A model generated the notes under the pieces. It did not search any database and was not told the DNA's origin. It saw nothing but the letters and a program-made list of their open reading frames with translations. Positions 1-12,681 of a DNA stretch of 64,000 bases are shown piece by piece (position 1 is the stretch's first letter; every line of letters begins with the position of its first letter). The stretch spans positions 124,001-188,000 of the forward strand of contig JANUWF010002356.1 of the NCBI GenBank assembly GCA_026120185.1. The letters run 5' to 3'. The stretch comes from Voacanga thouarsii. Lineage: Eukaryota > Streptophyta > Magnoliopsida > Gentianales > Apocynaceae. A program made the position numbers and the translations under genes.

Positions 1-2337
1 CTGTTCGAAGTCTAGTCTGGAGAGAATTTGTGATGCTTTTCTTTGAGGAGTCTATTGACCTTGACCAAGAAGAACCGGGCTCAACTCGGGTAATTGGATC
101 TTTTCGAACAAATGGGATAATGTAGGTAGGCCCAATATTAGACCATGACTTTAAGGACAAAGAAAAAAGAGGTTGTGCTGATTCCAAGACGAGGGAGAGG
201 GAGAGAATAATTTTTACTATATAAAGTATAATTTTATAATGTATAAGATCTACATAAATCGATCGAGTTTATTATAGAATTTCTATTATATGCGTTGCTC
301 TTGGTCCTGGGCTGTGACACTTACCAGTATAGGATTGCATGGGGAAAATGAAGGGAGTGTTTTTCCTTAAATGGATGCTCCAGATTTGCTTCCTTAAACG
401 GGGAAGATATGTTTGAGGGAGAGGGGGACGACCTGCATATCTGCTTTGCTGATTTTGGCCATGGATGTTTTGAACGTTGTGGCTAAGAATTTGCCAGAAA
501 TGTTTTCAAAAAATTCACCGTTCAATTGGCAAGTTTTGGTTTTTGTGGCCAGAGCTGTCGAGATTTTAACATTTAGTGTATTTTGTAATGCATTCAATAT
601 ACTTATAATATTTATGATGTATTAAAAAAATATATACTTATAAAAAAGCATCATGAGGTATACTATTTTATACTCCTTTCGTCTAAAAAAAATGTTAAAA
701 TTTTTTATTTTTATTGTACTAAAATATTTATTAATTTTATAAATTAAGAATATATTTATTACGTATATTTTTAATTTATTTTTTAAATTATTTAATAAAT
801 ATAAGTTTTTATTTATGAATTGTTACACCTTTTTAAGACGGGGAAATATTATTTAATGTAATAAAGACGTTATAAACTGTATCGGTATATTTGTTACCCT
901 CGTGGCCCGAAACCTAGCAAATTTCTCCTAATGCTAACAGCCAGCGATTGTGTCCCTCTCTATCTTATAATAAAATAAGAGTTGTTATCTTTTGGGACAT
1001 GATTCAATAGATCACTGATCTTTTTTTATATTCACGCAGTAAATTAATAATAATAAAATTAAATCTTACTAAATTGTTTTGAAAGACTAAATTAAAATTA
1101 AATTATCAAGGCATATCTCGTTATTTATTTATTTAATTTATTTGAAATGATGAGTCGATGATAAATTCGCGATCATTCCAATTAAATAAAGATTAGAAGG
1201 ATAGATTTGCATGTAAGGAGGGAGCATCATCCCAATAAGATAAGAAACAAGAATTACATATGTTCGAGTTTTTAGAACTTAGTATAACTGATCGTGACTT
1301 TTTTTATACTTGTGCTATTCTCGTAATTGAAGCATGACTAATTGAGATATATATTAAATTTATCTATTTGGTGGAACGATAAAGTTAGTTGACAGGGAAA
1401 TATTTTCTCTTAAAAGTCAAATGATTAATTAACAGATTTACTTGTAAAATAAGGTCATCTCGAGACAATAAGAAATATGGATTATTGAAAAAATTGCTCA
1501 TCCAAGATGCCTTAAATGGTTTGAGTAGATTTAATTCTCAACCAAAAAAAAAAAAATAAGTTGAGTAGATTTAATTGTTTAAAAAAAAAAGTTAAATCTG
1601 TAATCTCGGCGTTATAGAGTTTATCCATATTTTTGCCCCTCTTATGTTTTTTTAACAGGGGAAAAAAGTGTTCTTGAAAAGGTTGATTGGGTAAGCCATC
1701 TTCTTCCTTGGATTCTTAAATCTGTCCTGTGAGACAAAAGTAGAAAAAGCTTGTGCCAATGACTTCCGACAGCTCAAAAGTTGAACAAAGTTTCCATTTA
1801 CCATACCCACCCGTTTTGGTGATACTTTGACAATGTTGATCTCAGCACGAAGTTTCATGACTATCGGCAAAAGCGCGTAAAAAGATCAATCATGGAAGCT
1901 AAATGATGGGGAAAAATCTACAGTGGATTCTGAGACCATATGTCTGTAAAAATCTCCATTCTCAGGGGTTGATGGTGCAAAGATGAGAGAGGAATTTCAT
2001 AACTGGTAGCCCTGGAAGCAAACTTGTCCAAAAGCTCTCTCTTTTGAATGTAGAAAAAGAAGTTTAGAATCTAATGCCAAGAAAAGTGCAAGCAAAGCTG
2101 GACGAAACCATTTTGTTTTCAACAGGGACAGGGACAACATTTGTCAATTTCCACGAACACTGCCGCAATTTAGTCCTCCCGCCGAAAGCAAGCCGCAGGA
2201 ATGACTTTATTTTCAGCTAAAGAATCATGATTACAGTTAGTTTCAGACAGGTTCAAGGGACATTTTCACCATTAATATTCTCTTAAATTTTTGCTTTCGG
2301 AGGTTTCAAGATTTGAGAGTATAGTTAAGTCTTTACA
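1..2337. other. Intergenic DNA and TORNADO1 upstream region
   Basis: No coding region is supported here. The short ORFs near 400-620 and 1650-1870 lack recognisable domains or splice context. The first 640 bases have mixed composition, which might be a decayed repeat, but I could not assign a family. A probable small MITE lies at 671-851. The stretch from about 900 to 2337 is AT-rich and then becomes gene-like before the ATG at 2338, so it should hold the promoter and 5' UTR of the TORNADO1-like gene. I see no confident TATA box. Confidence 0.5.
671..851. mobile_element. Degenerate Stowaway-like MITE (tentative)
   Basis: The left end reads TACTCCTTTCGTCT. The right end carries AAGACGGGGAAATATTA, an approximate reverse complement. 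The interior is nearly pure A/T. End sequence, small size and TA at both borders resemble Tc1/mariner-derived Stowaway elements. The termini are diverged and the call rests on a by-eye match. Confidence 0.35.
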
Positions 2338-5300
2338 ATGTCATCAAACGAGAACTTGAGAGATCTTCAATGGGTTCTGCAAGTGATAAAATCTGGAAGT
2401 CTGAACCTGCACAGCATCTCTTTCTACTTATCTCAACCAACTTCAGGTTGTCAGCAAGAAACAGAGAACTCTTTGAATGTGAAGATTTCGAAAGACGGTC
2501 TATTGGACTTTTCTCGCGTTCTTGCTGCTCTGGGATCGACCAAAAATGCCAGTTCTTTGCGGAACTTGGAGTTCCATCATGCTGACTGGGAGGTACAGCA
2601 GATAAGAGACGTTGGAGCTTCACTGGAGAATAACTCGAATATTAAGCAGCTGGTATTTCGAAGGAACAGGTTCGCCACGGAATGTTTATCAGAGTTAGCA
2701 AGTGTTATCAGGAGGAATGGATTCATCAAGGAAATCATGCTCTCTGAATCAAGAATTGGTCCAGTTGGAGCTAGCCTCCTTGCTTCAGCACTTAAAGTTA
2801 ATGGCAGCTTAGAAGAGTTGCAAATATGGGAAGACTCTATTGGATCAAAGGGAGCAGAGGAGCTGTCTAAAATGATTGAAGTGAATTCCACTTTGAAGTT
2901 ACTGACAATTTTTGACTCAAAATCAATTACAGCAACTCCTCTAATTTCAGCAGTCTTAGCAAGAAACAGATCCGTGGAAGTTCACATCTGGAGTGGAGAG
3001 AATCATGAAAAAAGTTCCAAGGTGGTTGAATTTGTGCCGGAGAAAAGCACTCTTCGAATATACAGACTTAATGTTTCGGGTGCTTGCAGGGTTGCTTGTG
3101 CTTTGGGGTTGAATTCAACTGTAAAATCACTTGACTTAACTGGGGTCAGGCTGAAGTCCAGGTGGGCTAAAGAATTTCGCTGGGTCTTGGAACAGAACAG
3201 AAGCCTGAAAGAGGTAAACTTGTCAAAAACACGCCTAAAAGACAAGGGAATTGTCTATGTTGCTGCTGGACTCTTTAAGAATCAGCATTTGGAAAGCTTG
3301 TATGTTGATGGAAATTGGTTTGGGGGAGTTGGTGTCGAACATTTACTGTGCCCTTTGAGCAGGTTCTCTTCCCTGCAAAACCAAGCCAATATCACACTCA
3401 AATCATTGACATTTGGAGGAGGAAGAACTAAAATTGGAAGGGATGGTCTTGCAGCCATTTTACAGATGCTAACTACCAACGAAACTGTTACCAGCTTGGG
3501 GATATATGATGACGAGAGTTTAAGACCAGAAGATTTCATCAGAATATTCAAGTGTTTGGAGAGGAATGCTTCCTTAAGGTGCCTGTCTTTAAAAGGTTGC
3601 AAAAGAGTTGATGGTGATTTGTTGCTGGACACAATAATGAGCACGCTACAGGTGAATCCATGGATCGAAGAAATTGATCTTGCAAGAACACCATTGCAGA
3701 ACAGTGGGAAGGCTGAAGGAATTTATCAAAGATTGGGTCAGAATGAAAGGACAGAAGAACCAGACACTGATTTGCTAAAAGATATGGCAATGAGCACGCC
3801 AAAGAGCTGCAGGGTCTTCCTCTGTGGACAAGAGTATGCTGGTAAAGTCATACTAACATGTGAGAATTCTTATGCAAAGATTGTGATAATTTATTTAAAC
3901 TAAAATCTCCCTGGATTTGCAGGTAAAACTACCCTATCTAATTCCATCCACCAGCACTTTACATCTACCAAGCTACCATATACAGAACAAGTAAGAACAC
4001 TGGTAACCCCAGTTGAGCAGGCTGTTAGGCCAGTTGGAATAAAAATCAAAACTTTCAAAGATGAAGACACAAAGATTTCAATTTGGAATCTTGCAGGGCA
4101 GCATGAATTTTATTCCCTCCATGATCTCATGTTTCCTGGGCATGGAAGTGCATCTTTTTTCCTCATCATATCCAGCTTGTACAGGAAACCGAACAATCGG
4201 GAACCAAAGAATCCAACTGAGATAGAAGAAGATCTACAGTATTGGCTGGGGTTTATAGTCTCCAACTCAAAAAGAGCTGTGCAGCAATTTATGCTTCCCA
4301 ATGTAACCATTGTCCTCACACACTGCGACAAAATCGATCAAGCATCACAAAACTTACAGGTTACTGTTAGTCTAATTCAAAGGCTTAGAGAAAAATTTCA
4401 AGGATATGTAGATTTCTATCCAACTGTATTTACAGTCGATGCAAGATCATCTGCATCGGTGAGTAAACTTTGTCATCACCTCCTGAAGACAAGTAAAACC
4501 ATCCTCCAAAGAGTTCCTCAAATTTATGAACTATGCAATGAGCTTACGGAAATCCTCTCACGGTGGAGACAGGAGAACAACAATAGGCCTGTCATGAAGT
4601 GGAAGGAATTTGGAGAGCTTTGCCAAGTCAAAGTTCCATTCTTAAGGTTTCGTTCTCGATACGATAATAAGGAGAAGGTTGAAATAAGAAGACGGTCTGT
4701 TGCAATCTGTCTTCATCATATAGGTGAAGTGATTTATTTTGATGAACTTGGATTCTTAATCTTAGACTGTGAGTGGTTTTGTGGTGAAGTTCTTTGTCGT
4801 CTGATAAGATTAGATGACAGCAGGCTGAGATCAACTGATAACAATGGATTTATAAGCAGAAAAGACCTAGAGAAGATTCTGAAAGTAAGCATGCAAAGCC
4901 AGATTCCAGGAATTGGCCCAAAGGTTTTTGAGAACCTGGAGGCTAGTGATCTTGTGAGAATGATGCTAAAACTAGAACTGTGTTATGAACAAGATCCCTC
5001 AGACCCTAATTCATTATTGCTGATCCCTTCTATTCTAGAAGAAGGAAGGTGGAGACCACAGAGGTGGCAAGTAAGTGCACCTGACTGCATTTATGCTGGA
5101 AGACATCTTGAGTGTGATGATTCAAGCCACATGTTTCTAACAGCAGGGTTCTTCCCCCGCTTACAGGCAAGACTTCTTCCCCAACTCACTTTTGTCCTTC
5201 TCTCAGACTCGATTTTTATCATATGTCAAAACAGATATCATTTTACGGAATCTGTCTATTGTTATACCCAAGCTTTCATGGAATTAAAAATCCTACATAA

Positions 5301-6954
5301 AGAATTTGGCTCTCTCAAATTTCATGATTGATCGTAGGTGTTCTTCCTTGCTCCTATACTAACCGCCAACTACTAATTTGGCTTGTTCTTGACAGATAGA
5401 ACAGAATCCAAATATAGATTGAAAGTAACTGGAATTTCAGTAAAATTTGTATTTTGGGATGAATTGCGTTCTATTCATGAGAGAGTATGGAATCTAGATC
5501 CATTAACTGCTGAACGAGCAGACTCCTGACTGACTTATGAAACAAATTTTCTTTCTGGATTGCAGGTACATTTGCACAACAAAATAATGGGGCTAAAGAA
5601 TCAACATGGAGCTACATACAGTGTTGAGAAATACCTCATTTCAATAAGCATCAATGGCATCTATGTCCGCATAGAACTTGGAGGACAGCTTGGTTACTAT
5701 ATTGATCTGCTTGCTTGCTCCAGAAAAAATCTAACTGAAACACTCAGACTCTTCCACCAGCTGATAATACCAGCAATTCAGAGCCTTTGCCATGGAATCA
5801 CATTGACTGAAAACATTCTTCGGCCAGAATGTGTCAGAAATCTTATACCTCCGAGATACAGGAAAAGTCAATTTGTATCCCTGCAGCAACTAAAACAAGC
5901 ATTGCTCTCAGTTCCTGCAGATGGCATGTATGACTATCAGCACACATGGGACTCGGTGGCCGATTCCAGCAGATTGATTCTGGATGCAGGTTTTGATTAT
6001 GCCCGAGACCTTCTATCAGATGATGACTTCCGCGAGGTACTTCATCGCAGGTACTATGACTTACACAACCTAGCTCTCGAACTTGAGTTCCCACTTGAAA
6101 ACAACACAGTAGATGCCTCACACGCCAGTGAAGATACTAATACTGCAGTCGAACCAACCATTGCTGGAATTGCCAAGGGTGTCGAAGCAGTTTTGCAGAG
6201 ATTGAAGATCATCGAACAAGAAATAAGAGATATAAAGCAGGAAATTCAAGGACTGAGATATTATGAACACAGGCTTCTAATGGAACTGCATCACAAAGTT
6301 AACTACCTTGCAAATTACAATGTTCAAGTTGAAGAAAGAAAAGTGCCCAATCTTTTCTATTTTGTGAGAACTGAGAACTACTCAAGGAGGTTGGTTACTA
6401 CCATGATATCCGGAATGACTGCTCTTCGTTTGCACATGCTATGTGAATTCCGAAGAGAAATCCATGTTGTTGAAGATCAGATTGGATGTGAAATGATGCA
6501 AGTTGATAACAGAGCAGTGAAATCTCTTGCCCCGCATTTGAAAAAGTTAATGAAACTCTTGACATTTGCACTCAAGATTGGAGCCCATGTAGCAGCAGGG
6601 ATGGGGGAAATGATACCAGACCTGAGCAAGGAAATCTTCCACCTCGTTGACACTCCCCTTGTTGCTGGGGCAGCAGGTGCAGTTGCGGCAGGAGCTGTGG
6701 GAGCTGCTGCAGCCGGACGAGTTAATGTAGGCAGGAACAGAAGCAGCAGTTCTAGGGACGTTCAGCAAGATCTTAGAGCAGCACAACAATGGGTAGTGGA
6801 TTTCTTGAGAGAGCAGAGGTGTTCAAGTGGAAAAGATATTGCTGAGAAGTTTGGACTGTGGCGAGTTAGATACAGGGACAGTGGCCATATTGCATGGGTT
6901 TGTAGGAGGCATTTGTATACCAGAGCAAATGAAGTATTTGAAGTTCCCATTTGA
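2338..6954 (+). CDS. TRN1: TORNADO1-like LRR/Roc (ROCO-type) protein
   Basis: Three exons are inferred: 2338-3841, 3923-5166 and 5566-6954, giving 1378 residues, close to the roughly 1380 of Arabidopsis TORNADO1/LOPPED1. The N-terminal 450 residues are ribonuclease-inhibitor-type leucine-rich repeats. A Roc GTPase-like region follows, with P-loop GQEYAGKT at about 497-504 (split by intron 1), a switch-like NLAGQ at 557-561 and THCDKID at about 634-640 near the usual NKxD position. The C-terminal third has a coiled coil near 1120-1165 and an Ala/Gly-rich stretch before a conserved end. In Arabidopsis TRN1 acts in leaf patterning, vein formation and auxin-dependent growth. Intron 2 (5167-5565) begins with GC, not GT; this joins RLQ to VHLHN as the family requires, whereas reading on reaches a stop at 5329. 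The start is the first ATG matching the family N-terminus. It converges on the C2 gene. Confidence 0.93.
5167..5565 (+). other. GC-AG intron in TORNADO1-like gene
   Basis: The donor reads CAG/GCAAGA and the acceptor TTGCAG/GTACAT. The exon joined across it continues the family alignment in phase 0. No GT donor between 5160 and the stop at 5329-5331 would restore the conserved join. GC-AG introns are a known minority class, about 1 percent in plants. Confidence 0.8.
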
Positions 6955-7621
6955 AATTTTTAGCTAAGATTGTCACGGAACGAAGCGCTTTGCTGCTTTC
7001 TCATTTTTTAGTAAACCAGAGTTTCTTTTCTAATGTCAACTCGAGACAATATGTATTTCATGAGGACAGGAATGAGAAATGGACAGCCCAATGAGTGAGT
7101 AGAACTGTTAAGACATTCTCACTTTCATCTTCAGAAACCAGTGAGTCAATAAGAATGCAAACAACATTTAGAGCTAAAGGTCTAGTAATCATGCACAGCT
7201 ACAAGACAGGATAAATTTGATTAACACTTGAAATCATTTGATCTCACAAACAGCAGAGGCAATTGACAAATATTTTCACTGTTTTAGCATAATAGACTAG
7301 TTCATTTAAAACAGCCGCTTAAAATTGTGCTTGATTCTGCTGTTAGTAGAATCAGAACATCTCTAAAACTATTACTCTTATTGAAACATTGTAATCCATC
7401 AAAAGGCTAGCAGCAAATAACAACGACAAATATATACAAAGAGCAACTGCACTGAGCAATACACGACAAAGTCAAGATCTTTTCATCAGCTAAAACAGAG
7501 TCCCAACGTACAGGAGATAACGCCACACTACAACCTGTGCTTAATGTTACTAATGGCAATGGCCTTTGATTCTAATCACTAAAGTCACCTCTGTACCCTC
7601 AGCCATTAAAACAGGAGGAGG
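6955..7621. other. Convergent 3' intergenic region
   Basis: This lies between two genes transcribed toward each other, so it should contain both 3' UTRs and polyadenylation regions. It holds no ORF with domain similarity. A short hairpin (GATTCT...AGAATC) occurs near 7331-7352. I see nothing else. Confidence 0.5.
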
Positions 7622-8926
7622 TCAGAAGAATGCTCTACTACCATAGAACACTCGAGCGCCAGGGTTTTTAGATGCCTGTTGTTTCTGATCAGTACTTGAG
7701 TCACCGGAACTGGCTGGTCCACTTCCAATGTCCATAGGAAGCTTCATTTTTGCCAAGGACTCAGTAAATTGCTGCATACTTTTCATGTACATATCCACAA
7801 TATCCTGCTGCACCACCTTCTGCTCTGGCTCAATGTTCACAGAGACAACAGGTTTAACAAAGACGTTGCCAGGCAGGTCTCCTGAGGCCTTGCTTTCAGC
7901 ATCTCCAACATCTGCAATTTTCTCTTTCAGATTTTCTTTAGGAGGTGAAACATATTCTTCATTTGTAGATTTTGAAGGACGTTGTGTCTCGGAAGATTGG
8001 GAACTCACAGGAAGCAAAGCAGATGGAGAACCATAGTTTGACCCACTGCTTGGAGGAGAATCAACCTTTGGAAATTGGGTTGAAGTAACCGTGCCTGCCG
8101 ACAAACTCTCCACAAATTGAACACCTGCTTCTGAACTGAGGTTTTCAGTATCAGAAGAGAAGCTGTCTGAGCTCTGGGAGTCTAAATTTGGACACGGGAT
8201 CCCAAAATACTCTGAAACCATCAAGTGATTCTCATTCGCTACTTTTGGGTCAGGGAACTCAATCTTGTCAAGCTCATTGGGAACAGCTGCAGGTGCTTCC
8301 GCGTCCTTCACATCTGCATAAGTTACAACAGACGTGGACAGTGAAGGAATAGCTAGCACTTCAGGTAAAGCCCCCGTGTATTTGAGGGACAATCGAACAA
8401 ATCCTGCAGGGGAATGGAACAGATCCGTTGAGGAAAGAGAGAACTCTTTCTCCAGCTTCCCATTCTCAACAAGGACTTCAGAGAGAGGCACCAAAGCAAA
8501 CCCCAGCAACTGATCTTCGAGATAGTTCCTCACCCTGCTAAGCATCCATATCTCGCATTTGAGGGAGGTATCAACTGTACGAACATTCAGTCGAAGATTG
8601 TCATTAAAGACTGGATTTTGCCCACCTCCATTGATAATCTTAGTGGAGACTGTGATTTCAGGGTCGCTTGTAAGGCAAAGCTTAGCATAAACATCCTGCT
8701 TGTGGTATATGCAGATGTTCTGGATGTCCCTGGCCTGATATATGTAAACCTCTAGAACGCCAACAGAATCCTCCAAGTTATAACCTAGAGCCTCCTTTCT
8801 TTGCACAGCAATTCCCCTAGACAGGCAACCGGGGCTTTTGACAAAGAGCTCAGCAGTCTGCTTCTCAGGCTCAACAAAAGCCGAAGAGCTCTTGAATGGA
8901 GAAACAACAGATTGAGGGGAATCCAT
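7622..8926 (-). CDS. C2-domain protein, plant CaLB/SRC2-like
   Basis: A single coding exon of 434 residues. A C2 domain, a calcium- or phospholipid-binding beta sandwich, spans about residues 55-180: VGVLEVYIYQARDI is the first strand, HKQDVYAK carries an aspartate of the first loop, and EDQLLGFALVPLSE matches the C-terminal strands. The remaining 250 residues are Ser/Pro/Glu-rich and probably disordered, except for a short conserved-looking helix near the C-terminus (DIVDMYMKSMQQF) that may bind a partner. Arabidopsis AT5G55530, next to TRN1, is the likely counterpart (recalled). The likely role is membrane or lipid association; no enzyme motif is present. An intron just upstream of the ATG (8946-9018) indicates a spliced 5' UTR. 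Calcium dependence cannot be judged because only some acidic loop residues are evident. Confidence 0.85.
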   Translation of the reverse strand: MDSPQSVVSPFKSSSAFVEPEKQTAELFVKSPGCLSRGIAVQRKEALGYNLEDSVGVLEVYIYQARDIQNICIYHKQDVYAKLCLTSDPEITVSTKIINGGGQNPVFNDNLRLNVRTVDTSLKCEIWMLSRVRNYLEDQLLGFALVPLSEVLVENGKLEKEFSLSSTDLFHSPAGFVRLSLKYTGALPEVLAIPSLSTSVVTYADVKDAEAPAAVPNELDKIEFPDPKVANENHLMVSEYFGIPCPNLDSQSSDSFSSDTENLSSEAGVQFVESLSAGTVTSTQFPKVDSPPSSGSNYGSPSALLPVSSQSSETQRPSKSTNEEYVSPPKENLKEKIADVGDAESKASGDLPGNVFVKPVVSVNIEPEQKVVQQDIVDMYMKSMQQFTESLAKMKLPMDIGSGPASSGDSSTDQKQQASKNPGARVFYGSRAFF

Positions 8927-8945
8927 TTGATCGTTTCAATTAAAC

Positions 8946-9018
8946 CTGCATTAAAGTCAAGCAAAAGTAGTCTGAGGAAACAAAATCAACATCATAAAAG
9001 TAATCTGAGGAAACTTAC
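8946..9018 (-). other. 5' UTR intron of C2-domain gene
   Basis: On the minus strand a donor AG/GTAAGTTT at 9018 and an acceptor TTAATGCAG at 8946 bound a 73-base AT-rich intron, 20 bases upstream of the ATG. A further donor-like site lies near 9375, but I could not pair it with an acceptor. Confidence 0.6.
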
Positions 9019-11728
9019 CTTTTCATTTCACAATATAAACCTCAAAACAGACAAGTTCAGAACAGATATTCTCTGCCAGTTTTTAACAATTAATAACATA
9101 TGCAGACCCTACAGTCAACTGGAACAAACACGAAAAGCTTCAAGACAAGAAGCAAGAATTCATTCAACATAGACCAATCCGACTGAAGAAATTCAACCAA
9201 GTGCGTGGAATATAATCAAACTACTGCGAACATATAAACTACACAAAATTAAACCCCAGACTGATGACCATAGTTCCAAATCCACAAATTCGAAAGCTAT
9301 GTGATAGTATCTAGCTAATATGCAACACGAAAGAAGAAAAAACTAAGCTTTAAGGGGAAAAGAAAAGCCTACCTTACCGAATGAAAGCTGATTCCTGAAC
9401 TACTCTTAAAACCCGGGTCCCAGACTCAAAAACAAAGAAAGCCCACCAAAATTGAGCTAAAAAAGTTCAATATTCACAAACCCTCAACAACCAGACCTTT
9501 CATAAGCTCTTCTACGAAAGCCAACCCCAAATCCTAAAAATAGGGGGAAACCCCATGAAAAGTTCAATAAAGAAATGACCAAATATCAATAAAGCTATCA
9601 ACTTTTTTACCACATAAACAACATAACCAGAGAATCCCAGATAGTGAAAACAGTGAAAAGGGAGTTAAGATGTGATTCGGATCTTAGACAGCTTCCGAAC
9701 AAAGAAAACTTTCAACTCGAATTCAATTACTCAACATCGGAAAGCACACAGATGGGGTGAAAAATCAAAAGACAACACATTTAAAGAACAAAAGCAAAAG
9801 AAAAGACGATTAAAAAACTGTGAAAGGACTCTTCTTTTCTTGCCTTTAGCTCAAAAAGTCAAAGCGATTTATGCGTAATCTGTGGCTCCAATCCAAAGAT
9901 CCAACAGCAACCCAGGTCGCAGATCGAGGTCCTTAGCCAGAAGTCCGTCCTTGCCGAAGAATGCAGAGAATAAAATCTACTACCAAGAACTCATGGGATT
10001 TGAAGCCTGTCGGAAACTCGTATTTTATGCCTCCTCAGTGCCAATATATATTAAATATTTTATCCATTTCCATACATATTTTATTGCAGGCAATGAATCA
10101 ATTTCCCCTTTTTCATTTTGCAAATATTTTGTGCTTTTGCAGGAAAATATTATCCAGAGGAAGACGCCGACCCACGCGGTTAAGCAAGGAGTCCAATCAG
10201 AGACGCACTGAGTGCGACTTTACAGTTGGAAGTTGGAGAATGGAGCGTGCACGGCACGTGGATCGAAAGTGAGCTTTGGTATAAGCCTCTGTTTTTCTTG
10301 CTCAATTATTATAGTTCTGTTCTCTCCTAGATTTACGGTTTTTATGTCAAGCTTTTTTCCTACTGTTGTTTTAAAAATTTTAAATTTTAGATTTCATTTT
10401 TAAACATTTTTCAAAATTTATTAAATTATTTTTTTATATTTCTTTTTATATAATTTGTTTTTTAACTTTAAGTTTATAATTTCATCTCTACTCATTTTGT
10501 ACTTTTTTCCTCGTAAGTAATAATAAGACCGTATACAGTGATAAATGATGAATTTATAGATGGTAAATCACTATTTTTTAGATCAAATTGATCAATCGAT
10601 CGAATTATAAATTGGTTCTCAAACCGGTCTAGTCATCCCCTTCAAATCAGGATGCTAAAAAACAGTCATATTTTGTGTAAACTAGTTTAGACCGTTCGAT
10701 CTAATCGGTGAACTGTTGAACCGATTAGTCCAACCGAATCGAACGATTCTCTTTTTTTTTTAACTAAATAAGATAATATATTCATAAAAAATAAATAAAT
10801 TACATAAATGGACTAAATAGTCTATAGTAATAGAGAAAATATTATATTTTTTCTTCTAATATCGTTATTTATGCATTTATGGACTTTAATTACACTTATT
10901 ATTGATTAATTTTATAATTATAATATTACTGATTCAATTACAATCTGATTACAGTAAAATCATTATATCGTGAACTAATAAATTTTTCGATTCGATATTC
11001 AATCTAATTCTAAAAATATTAAATAATTAATTTCTAACTTTACATTGCACATCTTACGTCTACATCCTTTACAAAAACCGAGACAAGACAAGGGTGGCAA
11101 GAAGTGCTGCATTAACTTGTATATTTTGCTTCTTAAGAATAGATGAAATATATGAAATTATCGTCGAACAATAAAATAAAAAGTGTTTAATATACTATTC
11201 GATCCGCATATAGTTTATTTTTTGGATGAAAAGTGATTGATTTGACGGTTGAAGTGTTGTTTTGTTTACTAATCAAATTTCTCATTACTTTCTTCCATTG
11301 TTAAAATGTGAGAAAAGTTTCATTGTTAAAGTTTCCAACAGTGAAATATACCATCAAACAGAAGATAAAGCTTTAAAGCAAATTTGCAGGAGCAGTACAA
11401 AATCAAAGATGATGAAGATGATGATGATGAATAAGCAAAAACACAAGATAAAAAAGTGATATGGGGGCCATCACCATCTTCTCACCTGTAAAGAGAAAAA
11501 GAAGCAAAAAAGATGGTCCTGATTTCACCCCTGCCAATTAGTAGGACTATTGCCCTTTATTTTCAAAAAGAAAACAAGAAAATACAAAAAGAATTGCCAA
11601 CTAAATCTATTATTTCCATACACTGAAAGAGTATTTTAAAAAAACGTGCGTTATATTAGCTGTAGTTTTTGTCTTTTTCTCATCGTACATCAATAATGAT
11701 ATTACAGATTGAAAAGATAATATTTATA

Positions 11729-12681
11729 AAAGGTTTAATTGGTGAATTTAGTTTATAAATTTTTTTTTATTTTGATGTGATTGATTTTTTTTTTTAAACT
11801 TTATAAGTATTGTATCTTTTTTAATTTAGTATATTATATATTTTTTTTTATTTTGATATATTAAATTTTTATTTTTATTTAATTTTATAGGTCTTTTATC
11901 TTTTTTTAATTTGATATATTAAGTCTTATATCTTTTTTAATTTGATATATTAGATTATCAAGTTCAAATAGTATTATCACTGACTTGGTCCCTTATAGAA
12001 GTAGAGTTATCTCTTATACAAACCGTCTGGTACTGAAAAATCAACTTTCATTGTTACAATGGTCAAGTCACTAGACTATAACATTTATGACCTCGATTTA
12101 TCGAAAGTATTGGACGATTGCGATTTGAAATTACTTCTGTTGCAAACTATGAACAAATATCTAATCGTGATCGAAAAATTAAACGATTGGATGGTTTGTT
12201 TCTCAACTAAATAACAATCTAGATATTCGATCACGATCAAAGATTTGCTCATCACTTGCAACATAAGTAATTTCAGATCGCAATCGTTCGATATTTTCAA
12301 TAAATCGAGGTCATAGATATTATAACCTAGTGACTTGGTCGTTGTAGTAATGAAAGTTGATTTTTCGATACCAGACAGTCCGTACAGGAGATAACTCCGC
12401 TTCCATATGGGACCAAGTCAGTGATAGTACTGTTTAGACTTGAGGACCTAATATATTAAATTAGAAAAGATAAAGACCCTAAAATACTAAATTAAAAAAA
12501 ATAAATGACCTATAAAGTTAAAAAAAAAAAAGAATACTGACCCAATATATCAAATTAAAAAAGATAGATGACTTAATATACCAAATTAAAAAAGATAGAG
12601 GACCTATAAAGTTAAAAAAAAAAAAGAACCAATCATGTTAAAGTAAAAAAGTTTAGGGATTAAATTCACTAATTTGCCTTT
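11729..12681. mobile_element. Foldback (inverted-repeat) MITE, possibly Mutator-like
   Basis: Nearly the whole element is one imperfect inverted repeat of about 470-base arms around a centre near 12200. The left end begins AAAGGTTTAATTGGTGAATT and the right end is the approximate complement of AAAGGCAAATTAGTGAATTT. Inside, matched blocks include GATTTATCGAAAGTATTGG against its complement near 12287-12310, and AAAAATCAACTTTCATTG near 12038 against its complement near 12347. The flanks ATATTTATA (11720-11728) and ATTTTTATA (12682-12690) match at 8 of 9 bases, consistent with a 9-bp target duplication of Mutator-type elements. No transposase is encoded. Near the ends are short diverged reiterations of an AT-rich unit containing AATATATTAA-type words. 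Confidence 0.75.

Noticed and set aside
1652..1870. 72-codon minus-strand frame left of TORNADO1
   Set aside because: No recognised family, no splice context and no repeat in the opposite frame; most likely chance.
5167..5331. Continuation of TORNADO1 exon 2 to the stop at 5331
   Set aside because: The added residues do not match the family and would cut off the conserved C-terminal third.
10560..10760. Reiterated ACCGGTC/ACCGATT words suggesting a transposon
   Set aside because: Ends and target duplication could not be defined; only noted as a decayed repeat.
12085..12300. Open frame inside the foldback element
   Set aside because: It spans the hairpin centre and its sequence is explained by the inverted repeat.
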